NCBI RefSeq assembly: GCF_900096955.1
Contig: NZ_FMYL01000008.1
Location: forward strand, 1-64,000
Origin: Acinetobacter boissieri
Lineage (GTDB): Bacteria > Pseudomonadota > Gammaproteobacteria > Pseudomonadales > Moraxellaceae
Reading direction: 5' to 3'
Length of the DNA stretch: 64,000 bases
The translations under genes were made by a program, and so were the position numbers. Shown here piece after piece: positions 17,787 through 27,380 of the stretch (the stretch's first letter is position 1; each line of letters starts with the position of its first letter). The notes under the pieces are model-generated. The model saw only the letters and a list, made by a program, of their open reading frames with translations, did not search any database and was not told the origin of the DNA.

Positions 17787-17863
17787 AGGCGTATAGCTCA
17801 GTTGGTTAGAGCGCTACGTTGACATCGTAGAGGTCTCCAGTTCAAATCTGGATATGCCTACCA
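17787..17863 (+). tRNA. tRNA-Val (anticodon GAC)
   Basis: 77 bases with encoded CCA. Acceptor stem AGGCGTA/TATGCCT pairs 7 of 7 (one G-U). D-arm AGCTCAGTTGGTTAGAGC, anticodon stem CTACG/CGTAG with loop TTGACAT (anticodon GAC), T-arm TCCAG/CTGGA with loop TTCAAAT. Reads valine GUC/GUU. Confidence 0.95.
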
Positions 17864-17872
17864 ATATAAAAC

Positions 17873-17914
17873 AAGGGTTTACAAGCAATTTCAATGACTT
17901 GTAAACCCTTTTTT
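17873..17914 (+). terminator. Terminator after tRNA-Val
   Basis: Perfect 13-bp stem AAGGGTTTACAAG / CTTGTAAACCCTT with a 12-base loop, followed by TTTT, 10 bases after the tRNA. Confidence 0.85.
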
Positions 17915-18322
17915 AATGTCTAAAATAATGCATTTGCTTTATATGCTGTATAAAATAACGTAATTGAGCAACTACAGTATATTTAGCATTTCAATGGTTT
18001 TAATCATCCGACTCGACTCTTTTAAAATTAAAAATAAGGGACGGTATTATTAACAGTTTATATTTTAGTATGAATATCAAAACTTCATAATGATTTAAAG
18101 CTTTTGATAAAGACAGTCCCGTTACAGTAATGTCTACTCAATGGTTTACTATTTCGGTCTTAGTTATAAAAAAGATAATAGTATTTTCAAATCAATTTAA
18201 ACTCTAGTCGGTTGAATTGTAAAATCCTTTACTAAAAATAAAATTAATCTTAGACATAAAAAGTCAATTAAATGAGTAATTAATGCAAAAAGAATATTGA
18301 AACCATCATTTTTGTATAAAGA
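17915..18322. other. Gene-free interval, nothing recognisable
   Basis: About 400 AT-rich bases between the tRNA-Val terminator and the stop of the MocR gene. Stop codons in all frames at short distance. I see no terminal repeats of an insertion sequence and no tRNA fragment that would mark an integrated element. Confidence 0.5.
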
Positions 18323-19726
18323 TCAATACTCAGATGCTTCTGATATTTGTTTAATTAATAGGTCTATTGCCTGAATAATATTATCTTCCATTTCAAAAGA
18401 ACAATTTATACGGATATGATTTTGCTTTTTATCTTTGTGATAAAAAAGAATACTTGGCGCTATTCCAATATTCTTCTGAATCATTTTTTCATAAATATGT
18501 TTACTGTCAACTTCTTGAGGTAATGTCACCCAAAGAAAATAGCCAGATGGATAATAATGCACAGTGCAGTTAGGCAAGCGTGTGGTTAAATAGTTGTAAT
18601 ATTGCTCTTTAATGTTTTTTAATTTGATACGCAACCCTTTTAAGTGTTTTTCATAATGACGATGGGATAAATAATCTACCAATGAATTTTGAATAAATGC
18701 GTTGACAGAAATTGTACTCATTAACTGTAAATGTTGAATATGCTCTGAAAATTTTCCCGCATAAACCCAACCAATACGAAAACTTGCACCTAATATTTTT
18801 GAAAAAGAAGAACAATGCAACACCATCTTATGCTGATCATAATATTTCATAGATTGTGGCTTTTTATGGCCATAGTAAAGCTCTTCATAAACATCATCTT
18901 CTATCAAATACACATCATGTTGATAAAGTAATTGTGCAAGTTTAGATTTAATTTCATCACTTACGGTAAATCCAATCGGATTATGGCTATTGAGCATGAG
19001 CAAACAGACTTTAATTGGATAGCTAGTAATTGCTTTTTCAAAAGCGTCTAAGTCTAATCCATGTTCTAGATGCTCTGGAATACTGATGACTTTTAATCCA
19101 AGATTTTCCACAGCCTGCCATGCGCCATAAAATATAGTTTCTTGTAGCAAAATATAATCACCTGCTTTAGTCATAGCCCTCAAACATAGGTTTAGAGCAT
19201 CTAGACCACCGGAGGTAATAACAATATCAGATGGAACTGTTGGAATACCTTGCATACAGTAACGTTGTGCGATCATTTTTCGAAGATTGTAATTTCCAGG
19301 GGGTAAACTCGGCATTTGCTCATAGCCAATAGGATATTTTGCTTGTTGTGCCACGGTTTGCATAAGCTTTGGAGAGTACAGCAATCGGCTATTCGGGAAT
19401 GCACTACCGAATGGTACAATGTTCTCGGATTGAATTGACTTTAAATATCGAAATACTAGTGAGTTGATCTCTATTTTGTCATTGATCATGACTCTTTTAG
19501 CAAGGGCTGTTTGCACAGGGTTTTCGGCAATGAAGTAACCTAATTTCTCTTTAGAATACACCAACCCTTGCGCTTCTAATTTTTGATAAGCATTCATTAC
19601 CGTAATTAAACTAAATCCTGAAATTTCGACTTGTTGCCTTAAAGAGGGTAATTTTTCATGAGGTTTCCATGTTTTCGTTTCAATTAAATATTTTAAGCTT
19701 AATGCAAGTTGTTCTGATTTATACAT
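18323..19726 (-). CDS. MocR-type regulator (GntR HTH + aminotransferase fold)
   Basis: 467 residues. Residues 1-70 are a GntR winged helix (KLPSLRQQVEISGFSLITVM, NAYQKLEAQGLVYSKEKLGY). Residues about 110-460 are a fold-type I aminotransferase: 'ITSGGLDALNLCLRAM', 'LLMLNSHNPIGFT' (NxHNPxG), 'EDDVYEELYY', and the PLP Schiff-base lysine in 'HCSSFSKILGASFRIGW' (about Lys309). MocR proteins sense PLP or an amino compound and usually control a divergent neighbour; here the divergent side is a 675-bp gap with decayed sequence and then an unknown membrane protein. Target unknown. Confidence 0.88.
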   Translation of the reverse strand: MYKSEQLALSLKYLIETKTWKPHEKLPSLRQQVEISGFSLITVMNAYQKLEAQGLVYSKEKLGYFIAENPVQTALAKRVMINDKIEINSLVFRYLKSIQSENIVPFGSAFPNSRLLYSPKLMQTVAQQAKYPIGYEQMPSLPPGNYNLRKMIAQRYCMQGIPTVPSDIVITSGGLDALNLCLRAMTKAGDYILLQETIFYGAWQAVENLGLKVISIPEHLEHGLDLDAFEKAITSYPIKVCLLMLNSHNPIGFTVSDEIKSKLAQLLYQHDVYLIEDDVYEELYYGHKKPQSMKYYDQHKMVLHCSSFSKILGASFRIGWVYAGKFSEHIQHLQLMSTISVNAFIQNSLVDYLSHRHYEKHLKGLRIKLKNIKEQYYNYLTTRLPNCTVHYYPSGYFLWVTLPQEVDSKHIYEKMIQKNIGIAPSILFYHKDKKQNHIRINCSFEMEDNIIQAIDLLIKQISEASEY

Positions 19727-20401
19727 AAATGATCATGCTCATATCGCTATAGTAATATTATTCAAAACGAATGGTAATAAATGAAAGGGCTATAACATTC
19801 GAGATCTAAATCATTAAATTTCTCAACATAATTATTCTATTTTAACCTAAATTCTATTCAATGAATTAGAGTTAAAAATGGAGAATTCAGAACCCCAATG
19901 GGAGTGGCTATACATGACTAACAGCTCCAGTGATATTACTACCCCATTTTATACAGTTGATGATTTTTAGAAAATTTGAGCTATAGGTTAAAAAATTAGT
20001 TAAAGGCGTAAAAGTAATAAATGATACAGATCATGGATATATGAACCAAAGTCTTAAAGGGAAGTTTAACTCCAATAAATTAACTCCATGAATTATTAGT
20101 TGAAATATTAAGCAATATATCGGCCTAAGACAGTTTAATATCATTTAAAACAATGAGATAAAATCTAGCGCTTAGAAATATAGAAAGAATTATTTAATGA
20201 TATTGATCCGAAATTTATGCATCTTTGTATCAGCTTTGCCATAAAAGAGCCAACCATTTAAGTCATGCATACCTCATAAACAAGATTCAGAAGATATAAT
20301 CTAACAATAAAGTTATGTCTAATAGTCTAAATTTCATACTTCCCCTTTATCTTATGTCACTGTAAAGTATAAACTTAATAAAAACTTAAGAGTTTAAAGT
20401 C
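19727..20401. other. Gap with likely remnants of a decayed gene
   Basis: No intact gene. On the + strand a 30-codon frame at 19878-19970 (MENSEPQWEWLYMTNSSSDI...) and, about 20 bases later in another stretch, a frame reading VKGVKVINDTDHGYMNQSLK before a stop look like protein-coding pieces broken by stops and frameshifts. Downstream codon structure is lost. The family is not recognised. The divergent MocR regulator upstream would normally control a gene in this place. Confidence 0.4.
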
Positions 20402-20875
20402 ATGTATTTTTGGAATACGAAAGCTTTAGCAAAAGCATTGTCAGATAACACTTTAGAAAAAAAGCATTATAAGAACTACTATTTAATGACCGCATTACTC
20501 ATCACTTTAGTATACTACTACGGCATGTATTCACCTTATTTAGATTTAAAAGTGGTTGGTTTCGAGAGTATTTCAACGCTAATTATCCTCTATATAGGGA
20601 TTCAAAGTGCGTATAAAGCCAATGGTGGTGACACAGGAAATCATTTTCTTGGCAGAATAACAGCATTATCATTCCCTATTTTAATGCAAACAACAATAGC
20701 CGGTATTATTTTTGGCTTAATTCTGTTTGGTTTATACTCTATACTCAATTTGGCAGGAACTGCTTTTGATGACTGGTTTGAATGGTCTATTTCAGCGTTT
20801 ACGATCTTCCTTCAAATCTTATTTTTTACACGGCTAGTCTTTTATATGAAGCAAGTGGCTCAGCATCAACTCTAA
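20402..20875 (+). CDS. Unknown four-helix membrane protein
   Basis: 157 residues with four hydrophobic helices at about 28-45 (YLMTALLITLVYYYGMYSPY), 55-70, 88-118 and 128-148. The short N-terminus is basic. No motif or family recognised. It stands alone: the gene downstream is convergent with only a 24-bp gap, and the upstream 670 bp holds no intact gene. TTTAAAGTC precedes the ATG without a strong ribosome site. Confidence 0.7.
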   Translation: MYFWNTKALAKALSDNTLEKKHYKNYYLMTALLITLVYYYGMYSPYLDLKVVGFESISTLIILYIGIQSAYKANGGDTGNHFLGRITALSFPILMQTTIAGIIFGLILFGLYSILNLAGTAFDDWFEWSISAFTIFLQILFFTRLVFYMKQVAQHQL

Positions 20876-20899
20876 AAATACTTCAACCAGACTTCGCTA

Positions 20900-22060
20900 T
20901 TATTCAATAAAATAATGCGCTGCAAAATGGGCATCATTGCCAATAATGTCAAATACATCTTCACGTAAAGACATACCAGCGCATTCATCGCCAACCATCC
21001 ATAACCCTAAAGTAGGTAATCTACCCTCGTACAACGGCGTATCAGCCCAACGCTGTACCACATAACCATGCTGATCATAATCTTTAAAATAAAAACTTCC
21101 TGATGCCTCCCCACAGTCTTTACTATTTTGCAATATATGAATATTTGCACCTTCACGCGCTAAAATAGGCTTACGAACCCATTTTCCAGAGTAATTCTCT
21201 GTCGAATCATAGGCATGAGACTCTAGCAGAAGTGGATGATTTGGAAAACGTTTCCACAATTCAATTAAAATGGCTTTATTTGATAGTAACATTTTCCAGC
21301 ACGGTTCAATCCACTGTATATGCGGTTGTATATACTGTGAAAATTGTTCTTGCCAAATCCACTCCCATGGATAAAGTTTAAATATATGCTGAATGGTTTC
21401 ATCATTTAAGTCGACAAAATTTAAACCATCCCAACCAATATTTTGCATGGATAATTCACTTACATTTAAGCCTGCTTGGAATGCAGTATCCATTAAATAC
21501 TCTAAATTCCCCCAGTCTTCACGCCCTGCGCTTTGACAAGCAGAAAAATGTACTGTGGTCTGAGGCTGGTATAATAATTTCCAACGAGCAATCAATGCTT
21601 CATGAATGCTATTAAATTGATCACGATTTTTAATTGTTTCTACTTGCTCTAACCAATGCCATTGTGCGACTGATGCTTCAAGTAGACCTGTAGGAGTGTC
21701 GGCATTATATTCCAACATTTTTATAGTATGGCCATCATAAGCAAAATCAAATCTCCCATAAAGCATAGGTGATTTGGATTTCCATGTTTCTTCAATCAGG
21801 GGAATTGCGGATTGAGGTAATTCAAAATAATTTGGGTAATTCCCTCGTTGTATTAGATCTTCAACAATACTTAAGCACATTTGATGCAGTTGATTTGAGG
21901 CATCTTCAAGTTGTTCAATTTGTTTAAATGTAAATTCGTAGGCAACCCCTTCTGACCAATACATTGAACCATCTCTAGACGGCAAATTGTAATAGTCAAA
22001 TCCAATATCATTATGTTGTTTCTGCCAATTACTTCTTGGTGGTAAGATCACTCTTTTCAT
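20900..22060 (-). CDS. Glutathionylspermidine-synthase-like ATP-grasp protein
   Basis: 386 residues, matching the YgiC/YjfC family (the C-terminal synthetase part of Gsp). Seen motifs: 'MLYGRFDFAYDGHTIKMLEY' followed by NADTPTGLLE (substrate and Mg site), 'WVRKPILAREGANIHI' and 'GSFYFKDYDQHGYVVQRWAD' (ATP-grasp nucleotide site). Family members join an amine and a carboxylate with ATP; the true substrate of the free-standing form is not established. It starts 3 bp after the small lipoprotein gene, as ygiB-ygiC do in E. coli. Confidence 0.85.
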   Translation of the reverse strand: MKRVILPPRSNWQKQHNDIGFDYYNLPSRDGSMYWSEGVAYEFTFKQIEQLEDASNQLHQMCLSIVEDLIQRGNYPNYFELPQSAIPLIEETWKSKSPMLYGRFDFAYDGHTIKMLEYNADTPTGLLEASVAQWHWLEQVETIKNRDQFNSIHEALIARWKLLYQPQTTVHFSACQSAGREDWGNLEYLMDTAFQAGLNVSELSMQNIGWDGLNFVDLNDETIQHIFKLYPWEWIWQEQFSQYIQPHIQWIEPCWKMLLSNKAILIELWKRFPNHPLLLESHAYDSTENYSGKWVRKPILAREGANIHILQNSKDCGEASGSFYFKDYDQHGYVVQRWADTPLYEGRLPTLGLWMVGDECAGMSLREDVFDIIGNDAHFAAHYFIE

Positions 22061-22063
22061 GAT

Positions 22064-22432
22064 TTATCCTCCAGCAGAGCTTGATGTTGTATTCACGTAT
22101 CCAAATCCACCGCGAATGGGTGTAGATTTTGCATTTGGACGAATATTCGTTGAAATAATCGGTTTTTGATGAGAATGGCGACCAGAGGCTTTCACAACAT
22201 TTCCCAAATATCGTACTTTTCGAATCGTTTTATAATACTGCGGCCCCATATACAGCACACGACCACCCCACCCATTGCTATATTCTGTTGATTCTTGTTC
22301 ACACAGGTCTAAGGGCCAGTCTTGCTGACAACTGTATTGGTTATTATAAACATCTTGCTGTAATACATTCTGCTGACTACATGCTGTTAATAGCAAAGGA
22401 ACAACTACTAGCGATAACTTTTTAGTTCGCAT
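22064..22432 (-). CDS. Small lipoprotein, YgiB/DUF1190-like
   Basis: 122 residues. Signal peptide with lipobox LLTAC (Cys18). The mature part has a Cys pair region (YSCQQDWPLDLCEQESTEYS), 'GWGGRVLYMGPQYY' and a Gly/Ser-rich tail 'RGGFGYVNTTSSSAGG' like that of DUF1190 proteins. Located directly ahead of the Gsp-synthetase-like gene (3-bp gap). The pair probably acts together; the lipoprotein would sit in the outer membrane. Family assignment rests on tail, size and neighbour. Confidence 0.65.
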   Translation of the reverse strand: MRTKKLSLVVVPLLLTACSQQNVLQQDVYNNQYSCQQDWPLDLCEQESTEYSNGWGGRVLYMGPQYYKTIRKVRYLGNVVKASGRHSHQKPIISTNIRPNAKSTPIRGGFGYVNTTSSSAGG

Positions 22433-22550
22433 TAGCGTAAAACCTATATCCCTATTAAAAATATTTAAAATGATTGAAATAGTTATCTTATTTGTACTAA
22501 AAGATAAAGTACAGTATTAAAAATCTAAAAATCGTTAATTTGAGCACTTT

Positions 22551-22895
22551 ATGCGTACTTTATTACTGTCCAACATAGGATATCTATATTTAATTTGTAT
22601 TATCATCATAGATGTTTTAATGATGTTTTTTCTAACACAATCTAACGGCTTTACCCATTATAAAGCAACAATGTTAAGCCTGATTTGTTATGCCATTACA
22701 TTCGTATTTGCAGGGTTAAGCTTAAAATACTTACCCACTGGTATTGTATATGCGTTATGGGGTGGAATAGGTACTGTTGCATGTGCAATTGTTGCACATT
22801 TCTTTCTCGGGCAAAAATTAAGCTTTCCCATTTATGTCGGCATTGGCTTTATCGTTGTAGGTGTAATTATTGTAGAAATATTTTCAGAAAACTAA
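22551..22895 (+). CDS. Small multidrug resistance (SMR) family transporter, atypical
   Basis: 114 residues, four helices, aligning along its length with EmrE-type proteins: 'IGYLYLICIIIIDVLMMFFL', 'GFTHYKATMLSLICYAITFV', 'LPTGIVYALWGGIGTVACAI', 'IGFIVVGVIIVEIFSEN'. The universally conserved proton- and substrate-binding Glu14 of EmrE is Asp21 here, and the WSG turn is WGG. The fold and the Trp63 equivalent (Trp71) are kept. It may export a cation or guanidinium-like compound by proton exchange, but the Asp would change coupling or specificity. It stands alone between divergent and convergent genes. Confidence 0.82.
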   Translation: MRTLLLSNIGYLYLICIIIIDVLMMFFLTQSNGFTHYKATMLSLICYAITFVFAGLSLKYLPTGIVYALWGGIGTVACAIVAHFFLGQKLSFPIYVGIGFIVVGVIIVEIFSEN

Positions 22896-22944
22896 TCGTA
22901 CATTTAGTATAAAACCCTTCATTTTCTAATAAAAGACTTCATTA

Positions 22945-22992
22945 AAAATACCCCGAAAGCCAGAGCAGACACGCTAGCATTCAGGGTATTTT
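22945..22992 (-). terminator. Terminator of groESL
   Basis: AAAATACCC at 22945-22953 pairs with GGGTATTTT at 22984-22992 (9 bp) with a 30-base loop that may fold further. On the minus strand the stem's distal A/T side gives a U-rich end. It lies 73 bp past the groEL stop. Confidence 0.6.
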
Positions 22993-23065
22993 TTATTACA
23001 TAATGATTTTTCAGTTACGATTTAACTTAACAATAATTTAATGATTTAAATAGAAACCAAGTGGC

Positions 23066-24721
<1,656 letters not shown>

Positions 24722-24757
24722 TTATTTCAAATATATAAATAATTTTAAGGTATAAAA

Positions 24758-25048
24758 TTAGTCAGCCAGTACCGCTAAAATATCAGACTCTTTCATAATC
24801 AATAATTCTTCAGCATCTACTTTTACTGTTGTGCCCGCATAAGTACCAAATAATACTTTATCGCCTACTTTAACGTCTAAAGCACGAACGCCATTTTCAG
24901 TGATTTGGCCATTTCCTACAGCAATCACTTCCCCTTGAGATGGCTTTTCAGCAGCAGAACCTGGCAGTAAAATACCACCTGCTGTTTTTGATTCTTCTTC
25001 AACACGGCGAATCACAACACGGTCATGTAAGGGACGAATAGTGCTCAT
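24758..25048 (-). CDS. groS: Co-chaperonin GroES
   Basis: 96 residues: '[20 protein letters not shown]', mobile loop '[20 protein letters not shown]', '[20 protein letters not shown]'. Forms the heptameric lid of GroEL. First gene of the groESL operon, about 95 bp after a sigma-32 promoter. Confidence 0.98.
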   Translation of the reverse strand: MSTIRPLHDRVVIRRVEEESKTAGGILLPGSAAEKPSQGEVIAVGNGQITENGVRALDVKVGDKVLFGTYAGTTVKVDAEELLIMKESDILAVLAD

Positions 25049-25143
25049 TTTAAAACTCCAATTAGACTTACTATTTTAAATGGCTAATCATGGCTATATC
25101 AGTATGCGTTATACCATGGCCAACCAATGATTGATGTGAAATT

Positions 25144-25170
25144 GGTGGGGGTAAAAACAACAGCTTCAAG
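25144..25170 (-). promoter_or_regulatory. Sigma-32 heat-shock promoter of groESL
   Basis: Reading the minus strand: CTTGAA (25170-25165), 13-base spacer, CCCCCACC (25151-25144). The RpoH consensus is CTTGAA, 13-15 bases, CCCCATNT. Position is about 95 bp upstream of the groES ATG. I see no CIRCE element. Confidence 0.8.
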
Positions 25171-25332
25171 GGCTACACTAAAAAAAAGTAGTTTAATTGA
25201 TTTTTTTTTACCCAGACATCGAAAATTATATTAGCACCTCATCGGCATGTGCCAATAAGTTGTAATACACTGATAAAATACAAACTAGATTGATACGCTT
25301 AACCATCAAAACTAGATAACAATATCGTAAAT

Positions 25333-26103
25333 CTAATCTGATATATGTGTTGCTAAAAAGACTCCTTTCAATTCATGAAAATTATAGTGTGTCACTTCCC
25401 CAGTTGTACTAATGGTATTAAAACTATTGGGTTGGTTTTTACGCAGGCGCCAAGATGTAGCTGTTCCTGCATGAATATCCCATATTGGTTGGGTTGTTTT
25501 CAAATCAAATAACTGAGTCAGGTTATATATGCCTGTGTGGTGTAAATGACCATGAAGTAATCCAAATAACCCTAAGTCTGCCCAGCGCTCTAATGCTAAT
25601 CTGGCTTGTTTAGGGCAATCTTTCCAACCATGTGATTTATGCGGGGTATAAAAAGGCTGATGAACCACAACTAATTTTAATTTGTCTACAGGTGCTTTAT
25701 GCAGTCGATTATTTATTCGATCTATTTGTGCAAGTGAAATTTCACCTTTCGTATGATGTCTACGGCGTATACTGTTTAAACCAATCAAATAAAAATTTTT
25801 TGTCGCCAATACTTGCTCAGCTGGACCAAAAAAACCCTCATAAAATGTAAATGGATAGAATATACGCTTCCAAACATGATAAAGCGGTATGTCATGATTC
25901 CCTGGTACAACCAAATATGGCAGTTTGAGACTTTTCAAAAATTGCTTACAGGCTAAAAATTCAGCAAATTTTGCTCTTTGAGTTAAATCACCACTCACAA
26001 CCACGGCTTCAATATCAGGTGACTGCTTACAAAACAACCGAATTGCATCTAAACATGGTTTTTTTTCAGTCCCAAAGTGTAAATCAGACAGATGAAGTAG
26101 CAT
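25333..26103 (-). CDS. Calcineurin-like metallophosphoesterase
   Basis: 256 residues from the ATG at 26103 (MLLHLSDLHFG). All five metal motifs are present: DLH (Asp7, His9), GDLTQ, PGNHD, 'VVVHQPFY' and GHLHHTG. The layout is that of the CpdA-type 3',5'-cyclic nucleotide phosphodiesterases. Its start overlaps the end of the upstream lipid-kinase gene by 20 bp, so translation is coupled. The substrate could be a cyclic nucleotide or a phospholipid-derived compound, given the neighbour. Confidence 0.85.
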   Translation of the reverse strand: MLLHLSDLHFGTEKKPCLDAIRLFCKQSPDIEAVVVSGDLTQRAKFAEFLACKQFLKSLKLPYLVVPGNHDIPLYHVWKRIFYPFTFYEGFFGPAEQVLATKNFYLIGLNSIRRRHHTKGEISLAQIDRINNRLHKAPVDKLKLVVVHQPFYTPHKSHGWKDCPKQARLALERWADLGLFGLLHGHLHHTGIYNLTQLFDLKTTQPIWDIHAGTATSWRLRKNQPNSFNTISTTGEVTHYNFHELKGVFLATHISD

Positions 26104-27022
26104 AAGGCACCATAATATGTAAGGCATGTTTATCTACAGAAATCTGTAAAGGAGATTGCTCCTCCACCAATTCGCCATCAATTGCTAAATATAATGGTTT
26201 ATCTTGCACAGATCTTATTTCTATATGTTCTGCGCTAAATAATGATACGCCATCTGCATGTTCTACACTGCCCCTAAATAACCTTATAAGTAATTTAACC
26301 AGTGAGATACGATCACTTTTTGAAATTACAACCCCTGCAACTTTACCTTCTTTTGCAGCATCAGCAATGGTAAGATTAAGCTCTTTGAGTTGAAGTTGAT
26401 TATTGCCTAAAAATACTAAAGATGTCGTCACAGGATGCTTTACTCCATCTACAATAAGCTCCAATTTTAATGCTTTATATTTACGTAATAAAACATCTAA
26501 AGCCGACGTATAGGCATGTAAAGGAAAGCGCCCTAAATATTTGTTATAACGTTCTCGTTGTTCAATAAACAATGGATACAAACCCAAACTGGCATTATTT
26601 AAATAAATATGGTCATTTAAACGAGCAACATGCACGGCGCGTGGCGAGCCTTTAGCAATCACCTCAGCCGCTTGAATTAACGCAATTGGAATGTTGAGCG
26701 CACGAGCAACATAGTTAAAGGTACCTAAAGGTAAAATACCGAGTGGAATATCTGTACCTACCAAATATGATGCAATTGCATTCAGCGTGCCATCACCACC
26801 AGCCCCCACTACAACACCTTTCTGCTCGGTTTTTTGATGTCGTGCAATAATTTTTTTCATTAACAATGAAATTGGGCTACGATCACTCAGCTCAAACACT
26901 TGAATTTCAAAACCATAATAAGAAAACAAGGTCATCATTTGCTCATATACTTCATCGTTATGGCTGGCATGAAACCCTGATTTATGGTTATACACTAAAG
27001 ATAATGGTTTCAAATTTAACAT
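26084..27022 (-). CDS. Diacylglycerol/lipid kinase family protein
   Basis: 312 residues from the ATG at 27022 (GTG codons at 27031 and 27025 are possible). DAGK catalytic domain: 'VVVGAGGDGTLNAIASYLVG' with the GGDGT nucleotide loop at 75-79, 'IPLGILPLGTFNYVARAL' (PxGTxND-type, here GTFNYVA), and the C-terminal beta-sandwich with 'YLAIDGELVEEQSPLQISVD'. Predicted to phosphorylate a lipid, as YegS does. Overlaps the phosphoesterase gene downstream, which suggests a kinase/phosphatase pair in one process. Confidence 0.85.
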   Translation of the reverse strand: MLNLKPLSLVYNHKSGFHASHNDEVYEQMMTLFSYYGFEIQVFELSDRSPISLLMKKIIARHQKTEQKGVVVGAGGDGTLNAIASYLVGTDIPLGILPLGTFNYVARALNIPIALIQAAEVIAKGSPRAVHVARLNDHIYLNNASLGLYPLFIEQRERYNKYLGRFPLHAYTSALDVLLRKYKALKLELIVDGVKHPVTTSLVFLGNNQLQLKELNLTIADAAKEGKVAGVVISKSDRISLVKLLIRLFRGSVEHADGVSLFSAEHIEIRSVQDKPLYLAIDGELVEEQSPLQISVDKHALHIMVPYATSSV

Positions 27023-27380
27023 CACAACCACAAAACTCGTATCGCTATGAAGTCATAGCATAACACTCATTGTATACAATTTTGTATAAAAACTGATTTT
27101 TTTACGCACTACCATAAAAAAATAAGTAATTGTTTTGATTATACATTTATTTAAAAAATAAAAATAATTTAAATATTTTTAAATTAAATACCAGTTTCAA
27201 TAACAATATAAACCATTGATTTAAATACTTACACTTAAAATAAATATACTAAATCAATATTTCTTATATTAAATTTTCAACTTAAATTAAGGCTGTGGGT
27301 ATGCTCTAATAATCACTGCAAAATATAAAAATAGACGTTTTTTGATTGCACTATTCTTTCTAAATAGCCAAGGCATTCGC
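27023..27380. other. Very AT-rich divergent region upstream of pckG
   Basis: No ORF. The section 27110-27290 is almost only A and T, as in strong-promoter upstream elements or H-NS-type silenced regions. I cannot fix a unique -10/-35 pair for pckG. Confidence 0.5.

Noticed and set aside
17787-18322. Integrated element at the tRNA-Val 3' end
   Set aside because: No integrase nearby and no repeated tRNA 3' fragment in the following sequence; the stem after the tRNA is an ordinary terminator.
17915-18322. Possible insertion-sequence remnant (GGGAC/GTCCC stretches)
   Set aside because: The short matches do not form terminal inverted repeats and no transposase fragment is readable.
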